From the NCBI GenBank assembly GCA_002118135.1, contig BDIU01000005.1, positions 186,001-250,000 of the forward strand: a stretch of 64,000 nt of DNA, read 5' to 3'. Positions 38,801 through 49,499 of this stretch are shown piece by piece (within the stretch, counting starts at the first letter, position 1; every line of letters begins with the position of its first letter). The position numbers and the translations under genes were made by a program. Under the pieces are notes generated by a model. That model was not told the origin of the DNA and made no database searches. It saw nothing but the letters and a program-made list of their open reading frames with translations. Source of the stretch: Trebouxia sp. TZW2008. Lineage: Eukaryota > Chlorophyta > Trebouxiophyceae > Trebouxiales > Trebouxiaceae.

Positions 38801-41800
38801 ACCTGCAAGTGTTCCAACACATCACAGCAACGTCTTGTGATCGCATGTGCTTTGTTCACCTGCAAGTGTTCCAACACATCATAGCAACTTCTTGTGATCG
38901 CATGTGCTTTGTATCCATGCAAGTGCTCAACTCATCACAGCAAGTTCTTGTGATGCATGCGCGTCATCTCCTCTGAGCTTCTCATGATTGTCTTGTACAC
39001 GCGCAACAACTGAAAGCTTTGAAGAACACGATTCAGACAATGTTTGCAAGTGCTCAACGCATCACAGCAAGTTGTTGTGATGCATCTGCCTTATCTCCTC
39101 TGAGCTTCTCATGACTGCGTCGCACAAATGCAACACCTAAAAGCTGTGCTGCTACACAGTTCTGCCAGTGATGGGGAACACTGATCAACAAAAGTGTCTG
39201 ACAAAGAACTGTCACTTTGAAGGGGAAGCATTGCAGAGAGATGGTTGTCAAGACAGATTGGTGTTGGCAAACGCTGGCATCAGAATGGCTTGTGTTGTTG
39301 GGTTGGCTAGGGTTCAAACACCCTGATATAAGAATTTGCAATTTTATTGTCAATAGGGAAATCCACTGGGTTTTAGGGTTTAGGGTTTTAAGGGGGTTTG
39401 CGCTTTCTATGGTGTGAATCTGAACTCGATAGTTCCAAAGAAAAATTGGTGTAGGCAAACGCTCACCACGCCATAGGAGCCCATGCCAAGCAGCCAATCA
39501 ACGCCTTCCTGTGTCTTACAGATCCGGACAGCAATTGTGCTGAAAACTGTAGTGAGTACTGTGTTCATCAACAAAGGGACACTTGCAGAGGGGTGCGTTC
39601 ATGAAAAAGTGATGTTAGCGAATGCTCACCATGCCATAGGAGCCCATGCCAAGCAGCCAATCACCTCCTTCCTGTGTCTTACAGATCTGTATTTCGGCTG
39701 GATTGATAATGGACGCGCGCACCAGCTTCTGAGACGGCTTCCGCTTGGATGAGGTCATCTCAGATCTCACGCTCAATGCCACCTCAGCATTGCTGCCTGA
39801 TTCTAGATCAAAGGCTGTGTGAGTCTTGGCGGGAGAACGGCCAAGTTTCAAAGCGCTGAAGAAGCGCTGTAGGGTTGATATCAGTCTCTTGAAAATGGGT
39901 TTCTTGGGCACTATGGGCTTGAAAAGTCTGACGTCTGAGTCTAAGTCGTTGGAGCTGTCGATATTGGTGATCAGCCCTTGTGTGGAAGGTCTCTGCAGTC
40001 ACCAGAACAACAATTCCTGCAAAGTTGTTAATGACTGCACTGAGGGACCAAGAGAGTGACAGCAAGACAGTTGCACCAGGAAAGTCATACAATGAACTCG
40101 CGTTGTAAGGACACTCAATGTAATATGAATCTGAATGCAAGGTCGACGCCATTGGTAAACAATCACTACATTCTGACTGCAGTGGTCCCTCTGAGTAAGG
40201 ACAGTTTGATGTAACGACAACATTCTTGGTGTTCAAAGCAATCGCTACAAAGGGAGTTTACTGCACCAGAACATTGTCCTTATATATGTTGATCCTGACT
40301 CAGAAGTACCACTGCAGACGGAAACCAGTGATTGCTTGCCAACTGCTTCCTCATTATAGCAAGCAATGCATTGAGTGTCACGTGTCTTTGTTATTACGCC
40401 ATGAACAAGCTAGCCTGGCGAAATAAGTCTTGTGCGGCACACACCTAGCAGATTGTGCTGGAAAGGGCAATGATTATTGGTTGTATGTTGAGGATCTTTT
40501 GGAGAAAGATGCTGTACAACACCATTGATCATATCTGCCATCGAGTTGTTTAGTATGCCAGCAAGTCATTTAGTACGAAGCATGATGATGATGATGACGA
40601 TGATGATGACGATGATGATGACGACGATGATGATGATGTCAATGAAGATGAGGAAGAAGACAAAGAAGATGAAGAAGAAGTTGAAGAAGCAGATAACAGC
40701 AGGACAGGTACCTTCGAATTGCAGCGCTGTGTCTGAGATTTGCGGCCCAGAAGCAGCAGAGCCAGACAAGTGATGAGGATAATGATGAATATGATAGTAC
40801 TTCACTTTTTCAAGCTCTGACCCTCAGGAGCGATATAGCCTGAGAAGTGATGATGATGATAATAACGATGGTGGAGATGAATATGAAGAGGCTGATGACA
40901 ATAACGGTGATGACGGTGCTGACAGCAGGACAAGAAATGCACCTTCAGATAGGTACGCTGCATTTGTGCTTTACATCTCAAGAGCAGCAGAGCCAGAGCA
41001 GCAAGGAGCAGCAGCCCAAACACTCCTCCTGCCCCAGCAACACCTATCTTCCACATTGCAACGCTTGCAAAGCCTTGTGACAACAACAACAGCAGGACAA
41101 GCCGTGTACCTTCAGATTGACATGCTGCTTTTTTGATCTGCGCCTCAGGAGCAACAGCGCCAGAGAAGTAAGGAGCAGCAGCCCAACCACTCCTCCTGCC
41201 CCAGCAACACCAATTTTCCATCTTGTCATGCTTGCAGGCGGCTGGTAGCGCTCAGCTATTTGATCCGTGATGGAAACGCCTGTGCCACACAGCACTGCTC
41301 AGTTTTTGCCAGATTGTGCAGACCAGCTGTTGCAAATTATACACCAAGATTGCTTGCCAAGTGCAAAATGCAACCCGAGAAGTGCCCCTGCCTCAGCAAT
41401 ACCTAGCTTTCATTTTGCCACGCATGTAGGCGCTTGGTAGCGCTCAGCTGTTTGATCCATGATGGAAATGCATGTGCCTCACAGCATTCAATCACCATAT
41501 ATGACACTCAATACGCAGCTTGTAATGCACAGTAAGAAATATTTGCACATATGCATTGCTGAAGTAGAGTGCAAACTGTCAAGTACACAATACATCGGCG
41601 CCTGCACACAGGGTGCAATATGCAAGCGTGTTGAAGTATCATTTGCTGGAAATACAAGTATGGTGATTGATGACCACACAGCACTGCTCAAGCCTTGCCG
41701 AATTGTGCAGACCAGCTGTTGCAACTTGACACTCAAAGTGTGTGCCAAGTGGAAAACACAAGCCAGATAAGCTTTGGCAAGTCAAGTACGCAACATCTCA

Positions 41801-44800
41801 GTACCAAAAGAATGCCCCTTGCAATGTCACACTGCATTTGGGCTGTACCAATTCAGCGTTTACAGGTTGCAATGCTATGCTGTACCGGCGTACTTGACAT
41901 GCATTAGCTAGAGATCTGAAGCAACATTACATTGCATTGCAACTGCATCACTTCAGCATCAACAGTCACAATGCTATGCTGTACCTGGGTAGTTGACATC
42001 CAACAGGTCAAGATCTGGAGCAACACTACATTGCATTTGGGCGGGAGCAGTTCAGCATTGACAGCTTGCATGCTATGCTGTACCTGGGTAGTTGGAAATG
42101 GAATAGATTGAAGCCGACAAAGGCAGGTTGGCGGCTGCAGTCTTGACATCAAATAAGGGAGGCCCTAATGAGTCATTGATGACATTTGTCAAGGCCTGTA
42201 GGAAGTTCATTCATCAACCAAGCAGTCAACCAATGGTTTTTGGCAAAGCAGTAGACAGAGGGTGAAAGCTAGCAGCTGAGCGAGGGGCAGGGCCAAGGGG
42301 CAGGCCAAGGGCAAGGCCAAGGGCAGGGCCAAGGGCAGGGCCAAGGGTAGGGCCAGGGGCAGTACCAAGGGGAAAGGGATTTGAAATCAGGCTAAGATCA
42401 GGGCCAGGGGCAGTACCAAGGGAAAAGGGATCTGAAATCAGGCTAAGATCAGGGCCAAGCCAGGAGACAATGGGCAAAAGCTAGGAGTCAAGCAAGGGAG
42501 AGGGTTGAGGCCAAGGCCAAGGGCAGGGCCAGGGGCAGAACCAAGGAGAAAGGGACTTGGAGTCATGCCAGGGCCGAGGCCAGGGCCAAGGCCAGGCCGA
42601 GGCCAGGCCAGGAGACAGAGGGTGAAAGGTAGCAGCTGGACAAGTGGCAGGGCCTGAGGCAATACCAAGGGGCCTGGGTATTGCATGTGAGACTTGGGCC
42701 AAGGTCAGGGCCAAGCCAGGGGAAAGAGGGCACAAGCTAGGAGCAAAGGGAGGGACAGGGCTCAGGGCAGGGCCAAGGGCAGGGCCAAGGGCAGGGCTAG
42801 GGGCATTCCCAAGGAGAAAGCGACTTGGAGTCATGCTGAGGCCAAGGGCAGGGCCAGGGCCAGGGCAAATGACAAAGGGCAAAAGCTAAGAGCAAAGAGA
42901 GAGACAGGGCCAACAGCAGGGCCAAGGGCAGGGCCAAGGGCAGGGCTTGCGACAGTAGAAAGGGGAACGGGACTTGGAGTCATGCCAGGGCCAAAGCCGG
43001 GCCGGGAGACAGATGGCAAAAGTTAGGATGAAGGCAAGGGACAGGGCCAGGGGCACCCACAGGGAAAGGGAATGAAGTCCAGACCAGGGCCAGGGGCTGG
43101 GCAGGGCAAGAGCCAGGGCTAGGGAGGGGCTGCTTGAAGGGGCAGGGGACACAGTCAGGTGACCATGCAATATGGAAGGGGAAAGCGTGGAAAATCTTTT
43201 CCAGCAGAATCTTTTCACAGAAAGCACAAACCTCTCCTACAAATTGGGCGTTTGCATCCTGCTGCACTACCAATGATACCACTGCAGTGCTGTTGGCCGA
43301 CCCTGGAGCAGGTGAGCTTTGTTTCACGCCAATACACTTGATGTACCAAACTGTCGCATATGCCAAGATGTCTGCAACCACAGCAATCACCACGTTCTGT
43401 TTCTGCAAAGTCATTGGCACCAAGTTTCCGCCGGTCACCTGAAGCGTTCAAGCAATCAGTCAGTCAAAGTTACAGACCAGGGTAGAGGGCCAGACGCATT
43501 CAAGAAGGCAGCTGTAACAGACTAGGCTCTGTCTGAGTGAGTGTGCGTCTCTGCTCAAGTCTGCTCAAGTGAGATTGTGCGTAGCTGCCGACCGTCCATG
43601 AGACAGGACTCGACACTTTTGGTTTGCCTAAACATGGCCTTCATTGAATAGCACTTCAGCCCTGCTGTGCAAGCATCTCAGCATGTTACAACAGCCCCTC
43701 CTGTGGCACTCTGCATTCATCAATTAGTGGAATAATCTCCATATACAGCCACATCAACAGTAACCGTCCAGCATTAAATGTCACATTGGCAATGATACTG
43801 AAATGTGTGATGCACATGGCGCATATGGGTGAGTTGGTGGGTGTGCGGGTGGGGGCATGTGTGAGACAAGTGAACAAGCAACTGCTCAAGTGCTTGAGTG
43901 AGTGAACAAGCAAGCAAGTGACTAACTAGAAGAATGACATACATGCATAGCTCTCAGCCCACTCAAGATGCAACCCTCAGCCCAACCAAAGGATATGTGC
44001 TCCCACAACACACAGCTCTCATGACAGATCATGCTGCGACGTGTCTGTTCATGCAGTCTTTGATGCATGAGCTCCTGAATGCACACCAATCAACTGCATG
44101 ATGAGAATGGGTTGCCAGTGCATACCGCCAGCTCAACCCGGTATGATCTGTACTGTGTGATTGGCATCCGGTGCTCAATTTGGACAGCTGGTTGCTCCAA
44201 GTAGTAGTCTGTGCACAACCAGGCAGTCTGCACCACAGTTGCAGTCATCACATCACAAGTCAAGCTTGTTTATGAACTGCAAACAAGCAGCGTTGAAGTA
44301 TTGCAGGAGTGCTTTTAGGTGGAGAATTCACCAGCTCAGGTCAACATCCAGGCAGTCTGCACCACAACTGCAGTTAGGAAAAAAAGAAAGCAAAAGGTCT
44401 ACGCCCATTGGCATCATAACAGGAGCCTCTAGCAACAAAGGCAGACATCACTTTATGAGCCGTGACCTTCATGAACTCTATGCAGAACCAGGCAGTCTGC
44501 ACCACAACTGCAGTCACCACGTCACAAGTCGAGTTTGTCCATGAACTAAAAAAAGGGGATGTTAGATGTTAAATCATTGCAGGAGTGCTTTTGGCTAAAG
44601 ACTTTGCAAGCTGAGGTTGACATTCAAATTGGACCAAGAATGGCTTGTTGCTCTGAGTTGTAGTCTGTGCACATCCAAGCAGTCTGCACCATGATTGCAT
44701 CACCACATTTAGAGTTAAGAGCTTCATGAACTGCAAATGGGGAATAGGGCATTTTGCAGGAGTGGTGTCAGGTGGATAGTCCACAAGCTGAGGTCAACAA

Positions 44801-46102
44801 CATCCAAACCATCCAAAAGGGTTGGAGACAACTGATTGCTCCAATACATACCTAGCTGGGCTGCTGAGCCTGTCTAGCATATGTTTAGAATGCAGAGAAT
44901 GAATGAAAACCGAAACAAGAACGCTTGCAATGCAAGGCTCACCACATTGAAGGCATCTGCAACACTTCTGCAAGTCAGCAAACAGGCGGTGTTGCAGTAT
45001 TGCAAGAGTGCTGTTGGGTGGAGAGTTCACAAACTGAGATTAACATCCAGATCAGAACAGCCAATGCAACAAGAATGCAATGCAATGCAACACAACAAGA
45101 AGGCCGCAAGAATGCAATGCAATGCGATGAGAACAGGCACGCTTGCAGTGCAACAAGAGTGCAATGCAATGCAACAAGAATGCAACACAAATGCAATGCA
45201 ATGCAATAAGAGCAGGCACGTTTGCAAAAAACCAAGAATGCAATGCAACAAGAATGTTTGCAATGCAAGGCTCACCACATTGAAGCCATCTGCAACACTT
45301 CTGCTAGTCAGGCGGTTGTGATTTGTCCTGGCAACGTTCCCAAGGTCTGGCTGGTTAGCCTTGTTGTCAATGGATACGTTGACATGGACATTGATGCTGT
45401 TGTATGCCTGGAGCATTTGAGTGGAGAAGGCATCTGTTTCCAGCAGGACTGGATCAACTGCATCCACAATCAATACAAAACATCACACAGGCGCTGTGAA
45501 AAGAAAGGGAAGAAGAGCCTATGTCTTCAGGCGTCACGTTGGCAGTCTGTGTCACTAGAGCAGCCAAGGAGGTGTTGTAATTTCCACGAAAGACTTTGCA
45601 TCAGCTGCTGATTTGAACTGCATGTACTCTACAAGGTGCAAAGGGTGTGTAACTACAGATCTGCTGCCTTAACAGCGCTCAGCTGCAAAACACAATGGAC
45701 ACAGCACTGTTGCTGCCCACCAATGGTGTCACAGCATAAAACCCAAGACACAAGAGCAGGTATACGCTTCAGCCTTATGATCTTACCAAGGTTTCCATCC
45801 AGATATGTTGGGGCTGCCTGCCCAACTTCTATGCCTGCAGCTTGTGTATGAGGCCAAAAGTTGTACGCAATGGTGTCCACCTCTGCTGCAAAGCTTGGGC
45901 TGGTCGTATCTGCGCCCATGATAGTCCAGACCTCACGCATGAGAGGCAGCAGAGTTCCATTTGGCAGTTCTCCGGGATTGAGGTACGGCGCAAAATAGAC
46001 AGTCGTGGCCTGAGTAGGCGACTGACTGATGACTGAATGTATTCCTGTGATCAAGACCAAGGCGCAGAGCCTCCCAGTCGCAAGCGCTCCAGTCGAAGTC
46101 AT
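35897..46102 (-). CDS. Receptor-like serine/threonine protein kinase
   Basis: The N-terminal exon 45787-46102 begins MTSTGALATGRLCALVLITG (signal peptide), then TTVYFAPYLNPGELPNG. Ectodomain pieces follow at 45276-45457 (ETDAFSTQMLQAYNSINVHV) and about 43207-43315 (ANSTAVVSLVVQQDANAQF). A membrane exon near 41110-41290 encodes RWKIGVAGAGGVVGLLLLTS then LALLLLRRRSKK. The kinase exons are in full phase: 39630-39992 (Gly loop LGMGSYGM), 38459-38566 (VYKAKMGDLDVAVK), 37708-37812, 37292-37411, 36651-36844 (LHRDIKSGNVLL; CDVGLA instead of DFG; YAAPEM), 36215-36311 (ADIFSYGVVLWELIT) and 35897-36028. It resembles plant/algal TKL kinases. The catalytic Lys, HRD and Asn are present, so it is probably active despite DVG. 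Whether ectodomain and kinase form one transcript is inferred from strand and order. Confidence 0.72.
36338..36381 (+). repeat. (TGTGC)n pentanucleotide repeat
   Basis: Eight or so perfect tgctg/tgtgc units. Intronic to the kinase gene, immediately upstream (minus sense) of exon 36215-36311. Confidence 0.95.
36885..37012 (-). pseudogene. Degenerate duplicate of the kinase catalytic-loop exon
   Basis: It encodes VLHRDIKSGNVLSSKGGVSA then KTCDVGLAHWQRLL, starting at a good acceptor (ctgcag). It is 156 bp upstream in transcription of the intact exon 36651-36844. It has a deletion just after GLAH that shifts the frame and removes the activation segment. If spliced in instead of the intact copy, the kinase would be dead. 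Confidence 0.8.
37525..37625 (+). repeat. (GTGA/GCGA)n microsatellite
   Basis: Long run of gagt, gagc and gggt tetramers. Intronic to the kinase gene. Confidence 0.9.
38330..38450 (+). repeat. (TGCATGAT)n simple repeat
   Basis: Alternating ttgcatgat and gcatgattgc units occupy the intron just downstream of kinase exon 38459-38566 in the gene's sense. Confidence 0.9.
38700..39115 (-). repeat. Array of about 66-bp units made from a splice acceptor and kinase exon start
   Basis: Each unit, read on the minus strand, contains a gttgctgtgatgtgttggaa-like body followed by cacttgcag|gtgtacaaagcac. That mimics the true acceptor and first residues (VYKAK) of the kinase exon 38459-38566. Translated units read HLQVYKAHAI. 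Five to six units precede the real exon, presenting a series of decoy acceptors. Confidence 0.7.
39368..39398 (+). repeat. Interstitial telomere-like motif (TTTAGGG type)
   Basis: The sequence ggttttagggtttagggttt resembles plant/algal TTTAGGG telomere repeats. Only about three degenerate units, inside a kinase intron, so not a chromosome end. Confidence 0.65.
39465..39560 (-). pseudogene. Partial duplicate of the kinase glycine-loop exon
   Basis: It encodes ICKTQEGVDWLLGMGSYGV, nearly identical to the end of exon 39630-39992 (ICKTQEGGDWLLGMGSYGM), with its own donor (gtgagcg). It lies between the true exon and the next kinase exon and could act as an alternative G-loop exon, although the upstream portion is missing. 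Confidence 0.7.
40085..40345 (+). mobile_element. Dispersed repeat family A, longest copy
   Basis: It contains attctgactgcagtgg at about 40170-40185, then ccctctgagtaaggacagtt and gttcaaagcaatcgctac. A second arm with ttgtccttatatatgttgat and ccactgcagacgg lies at 40270-40320, an approximate inverted relationship. No open reading frame of note. Intronic to the kinase gene. Confidence 0.6.
40580..40690 (+). repeat. (GAT)n/(GAA)n trinucleotide repeat
   Basis: About 110 bp of gatgatgac and gaagaa units, followed by a weaker run at 40848-40925. They separate duplicated copies of the membrane exon. Confidence 0.9.
40700..41480 (-). repeat. Tandem copies of the kinase transmembrane exon
   Basis: An exon encoding WKIGVAGAGGV(V/F)GLLLL, then ALALLLLR, occurs near 41110-41230 and 40945-41060, both open and each ending at a donor. 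Decayed copies lie near 40795-40850 and 40735-40775, keeping only the end (TCTGGCTCTGCTGCT-type). A frameshifted copy sits near 41380-41460. The two good copies could be mutually exclusive exons. Confidence 0.75.
41860..42110 (-). repeat. Tandem repeat, about 120-bp unit
   Basis: The phrase aatgctatgctgtacc recurs near 41870, 41970 and 42075, with caacattacattgcat-like sequence between. On the minus strand, copies read VQHSIVTVDAEV and VQHSMQAVNAELL, so this is probably a duplicated ectodomain exon segment. Confidence 0.65.
42275..43130 (+). repeat. G-rich minisatellite (ggccaaggggcagggcc type)
   Basis: Roughly 850 bp of degenerate units such as ccaagggcagggccaggg. Frames are open on both strands (PALGPALG- and GRAKGRAKG-like peptides) simply because the composition lacks stops. 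It lies within the kinase gene, probably in an intron, or it encodes a Pro/Gly linker. The G-runs could form quadruplex structures on the + strand. Confidence 0.85.
44210..45060 (-). repeat. Tandem array of ectodomain exon segments
   Basis: Two motifs alternate several times: ggcagtctgcaccacaactg (near 44222, 44354, 44490 and 44685) and caggagtgcttttaggtgga-like sequence followed by ggtcaacatcca (near 44305, 44580, 44760 and 45005). Spacing is about 130-220 bp. In the minus sense the second motif reads as VNSPPNSTLAIL-type exon ends. Copies differ in frame and splice-site quality. Confidence 0.7.
44815..44912 (+). repeat. Dispersed repeat family C, copy 1
   Basis: From ggttggagacaactgattgc through ctgctgagcctgtctagcat it matches 55435-55535 at roughly 80 percent by eye. 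The two copies lie in introns of unrelated genes on opposite strands, so this is a dispersed element. Confidence 0.7.
45055..45260 (+). repeat. (GCAAT/GCAACAAGAAT)n satellite-like repeat
   Basis: Dense units of aatgcaatgc and aacaagaatgc. Intronic, between duplicated ectodomain exon segments at about 44940 and 45276. Confidence 0.85.
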
Positions 46103-46705
46103 GGCATACAGTTGCTGCGCTGACACGTAGAAACGGGTCTTCGTGCGAAACTTATGCTGGTCGTTGTTGCGCCGCACGTTGCGCAGTGCACGAGTTCTTA
46201 CGACAACGGCGCACAAACGCGCACATATAGGTCTCTAGCTAGCTATAGAGGCCCTTTACGAGCAGGCTGCCAGACGTGCACGCGTGCGTTCGGATCTGCC
46301 ATGACGCGTGCTGCAAATACCTTCCGAAGCATGCCAGCTCGCGACGCATGCCTCAGCCTGCGCAATCTTGTAAGCAACGCGAGATGCTCAACAACAACGA
46401 TAAGCAGCTGCGCGACCACCTTCATTTTACTAACCTTAGTCAGCATCAAGTAACGTCCCTCGTGAATCCCCTTTTGGGGGGAAGTCCCTGGTCAGGCAAG
46501 CAATTTTGAAGCATGTGCAGCTACTGACAATCAAATGCGCAGCTTGCAACGCAATGTAAAGTCGTCCATGGCAAAGAGAACAGCTTCGCATTCCTTCTAG
46601 GCATGAAGCTAAACATGACAGGCTGTGCATCCAACGCACATCTTCTTCGCAGTCTTGCCACGCAGCGGTGAATTTGCATATATCTCAGACAGCAGATTCA
46701 AGTTT
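46103..46705. other. Intergenic region between kinase start and SNARE stop
   Basis: About 600 bp with no gene assigned. It should contain the kinase promoter and the SNARE 3' UTR. The stretch at 46220-46400 is relatively GC-rich, but its open frames have no recognised domain. Confidence 0.45.
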
Positions 46706-48454
46706 TCAATTCAACAAGACCAACAGTAGCACAAAGACCACAATGATCACAATTGTCAACAGAAGGCATTTTCTATTGCGTGCAGCTCGCTGATGCTTCT
46801 CTGCTTTGACAATCTCCCGCCCAGCCTCTTCAGTCCTGAGCTCATAGGTTGAGACATTGGCATCAATGTCGTCAATCTGTAGGCCCTGATCATGTACCAA
46901 GACCGCCATATCCTGCGTTTCAATGCAAAAAGGTCCTGCTTCAGCGACGCCTTCACAAGCAAGCTGCGGCATTATGGTAGACACCCAAATCCCATGCTCA
47001 AACTGTTGCTGCACCAACTATGATCTGCTTGCTTTCCAAACTATGCCACGGCTCTAAGGTGCAAATTATGCAACGGCTCTAAGGTGCAAACCTACACTAC
47101 AAATGGTGCAGGACAGGACAAAATAGTCAATAAGTCTTATGCTTGCCCTTGACTGCCAGACAGAGCCCTTGCCATTATGAAGCAACATGTCTGATGCGCC
47201 GGCATGGCATGCAGAAGAACACACAGCATATATGGGATCATGTGGCACATTCATGATAGAGAATTTCGATGAGATTTGACCTATGCATAACTGTGAATGC
47301 ATTGGCAAGGCTAGTACAGCCCCACCTGAAACATTTCTTGGATGTCCTGAATGTTTCGCTGTATGTCCTGTATGCCTTCATCGCGTTCATCTATGAGCGC
47401 ATCATTATACTGCAACCTGCTTTCCAACACAGACCTTTCCTGTTGCTGCTGCTGCTGTTGCTGCTGCAGTAGCGCTTGATGCTCGTCAGGATTGACCCCA
47501 GATTCTAGATCTAGGGCAGCTGATGGAAGGGCTGTAGTCTGCTTTGCCTCTTTTGGCAAGCTGGCAGCTTCCTTGCTCTTCGCTACCTTGAGAGTCGTCT
47601 GCAAGTCTTTCAGAGTTGCCTGCATAGCATTCATGCAATGAGATACCTTGAGAGTGGTGTGTAAGTCTTTTGGAATTGCCTGCATACCACTTATGCAGAT
47701 ATACCACAAACGCAAACTAGCGTCTTCACTACAACGATTTGTTATGCAACTGCAGCAGGAGTAGTTCATGCATGCTGATGCAGTTGGGTGCAGCGGAAGT
47801 CAGCAAAGCAGCACGTCCTGATGCAAAGGTGTCAGGAAAATTGCTGTACCCTTCGAATGCATACAGCCAAAACAGCCATGCTGCACTAGATGCCATCGCC
47901 TGCGAGCAGATTTCAGACACTGATCGTTGTGCAACATCTAAGGTGCCTGTGCTGTATGTAGATCACACCGAAGCTGAGCACTCGCACCTCAAAGCTGCTG
48001 ACAAGTCTACTGGTTTGTTGTGTTTTGTTCTCTGCATGAAGCCCATTTAGCTTCTGACCCACAGACTTTGCTGCACTGGTAGAGTTCTGGTTTGCCTCTG
48101 CAATTCTCTGCCTCAGTTTCACAGTGTCTTGCGCAGTGCCAAGCTTGTCAACATCCCTCTTCAGTTGTGTGACTTGTGTGCTCAGCGCAAACAGTTGTTG
48201 CTGTACCAAGCGTATTGCCTACAGCAACCCTCAGCAGTCAAGTTCAGAAAGCAAGCATATAGCAGGCAGCTTTTGACGTTGTGCTGCATAGATGCTACCT
48301 TGTTTTTGTCATCCTGCTGCGACGAGGAGTAGGAACGGAGCTCTTTGCCATCTCTGGCAACATCCTGAAGGACAAACACAAATCAGACGACATGCTTAGC
48401 GAAGCAGCGATCTAAGGCAGATCAAACTGCAATAAGCCTTACAGAGTAGCTCAT
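46706..48454 (-). CDS. Qa-SNARE of the SYP2/Pep12 type (endosomal/vacuolar syntaxin)
   Basis: Exons: 48443-48454 (MSYS), 48299-48364, one from about 48220 to 48067, 47326-47619 and 46706-46912. The Habc part includes QLKRDVDKLGTAQDTVKLRQ, like the NTLGTPKDTPELR segment of SYP2 proteins. The SNARE motif runs LIDERDEGIQDIQRNIQDIQ, then EMFQDMAVLVHDQGLQIDDI, with the 0-layer Gln in VHDQG. A C-terminal anchor follows (LLLTIVIIVVFVLLLVLLN). Such proteins sit on prevacuolar and vacuolar membranes and drive fusion with Qb, Qc and R partners. The linker between 48067 and 47619 is not resolved. The four-codon first exon is unusual but phase-correct. Confidence 0.85.
47560..47690 (-). repeat. Duplicated exon start in the SNARE gene
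   Basis: The true exon 47326-47619 begins ATLKDLQTTLKVAKSKEA. Immediately upstream (minus sense) at about 47640-47690 is a copy reading AIPKDLHTTLKV followed by stop-free linker sequence. Both copies are preceded by an atgcag-type acceptor, so two competing acceptors lie about 65 bp apart. Confidence 0.7.
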
Positions 48455-48730
48455 GCAAGCGCACAAGTGGGCGTCGAGATCCGGCGGGAGCGGTTAACCA
48501 AGTGTACGATCGGTCAAGACACGAGTCGGGCGGTCAACGCGCAAAAGAAACCCGTTGATGCCTCAGAGCTGTACAAATGAGCGGAACGCAATGCGAAAAG
48601 AGTCCGCAGCGTTTCGGAGACAGATTGTGTCAAAATATATTACCAGCAAGGCACTTGCTTGAAGCTGAGTTTGCTAGGGTTGCACTCTATGTTTGCTAGG
48701 GTTGAGGCAGAAGCCCAGGCTCTGCCAGGG

Positions 48731-48949
48731 TCACCATTTTGCCAAGCTGCATTCACACCAAGCTCCAGCAAGCTGCCGTGCAAGGACTTCATCGGCCAAA
48801 AAGCCATCAACAGAGCCAAGCATGTGGCGAGCATTGAGTGCACGTTGACAATTCCATTTCCACACGCATATTAGCACTGCTGCCGCAATGATCATCAAGG
48901 TCATGATGTGTACATGTGCGCCACCAAAGATCATCCGAACAGAGGCCAT
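48731..48949 (-). CDS. Possible small single-pass membrane protein
   Basis: An ORF from ATG at 48947-48949 encodes MASVRMIFGGAHVHI then a hydrophobic run (MTLMIIAAAVLICVW) and LGSVDGFLADEVLARQL. No homology recognised. Competing frames exist on the other strand. It lies between the SNARE start and the IBTK-like gene. Confidence 0.25.
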   Translation of the reverse strand: MASVRMIFGGAHVHIMTLMIIAAAVLICVWKWNCQRALNARHMLGSVDGFLADEVLARQLAGAWCECSLAKW

Positions 48950-49499
48950 TTGCAGACAATCACATCTGACCGTCATCAGCGCGCAGTGACGTGCGGCTAG
49001 TTTGACGTCTTGACGGTTGTCGACACCGCTTTTAGACATTTGGACGTTTCAATTGAGCAAGGGCCACTCCTCATACAACTATACACACTTCAGCAGACTT
49101 GACATGCAGTCGGGCATGGTACAGGTCGGACGCGTCTCTGAGCAATGCTGAGCCCCCAACTATTGTGCCAGCGCACTCAGCATTGTGTATTGTGTCTGTC
49201 AATGAACCTACACGGAATCATATGTGGCATATGAGCTGTCAATGTCCCCGTAGACAGATGCGGAACTCGCAAGTCGAGTTGTGAGCATCTTCCCACGGAG
49301 GCAAATACGTAGCACGCAAGATTGCGAGCCTCTGTTGGCACTGCACCCCTGTACAACCATTATCATTGATTGTGTGCTTATCCAACCTGATGCGCTGTGC
49401 GCAGACATCCTCGTAGAGGTTGTCTCTCGACATGGGGGCTAATTGACCCTTTCTCGTTCACGTCGATTGCGCACAGCTGCAGCCGTTGTGTCAGCTACA

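Noticed and set aside
38700..39115. Regularly spaced repeats suggestive of a CRISPR array
   Set aside because: Units are contiguous with no unique spacers, and the genome is eukaryotic; they resemble a splice acceptor and exon start.
39368..39398. Telomere end
   Set aside because: Too few units, degenerate, and flanked on both sides by one gene.
40566..40805. Minus-strand frame with Phe/Ile runs that looks like membrane segments
   Set aside because: It is the antisense of the GAT/GAA microsatellite, not a membrane protein.
42438..43026. Several overlapping Gly/Pro/Leu/Ala frames on both strands
   Set aside because: Low-complexity minisatellite lacking stop codons; no evidence for independent genes.
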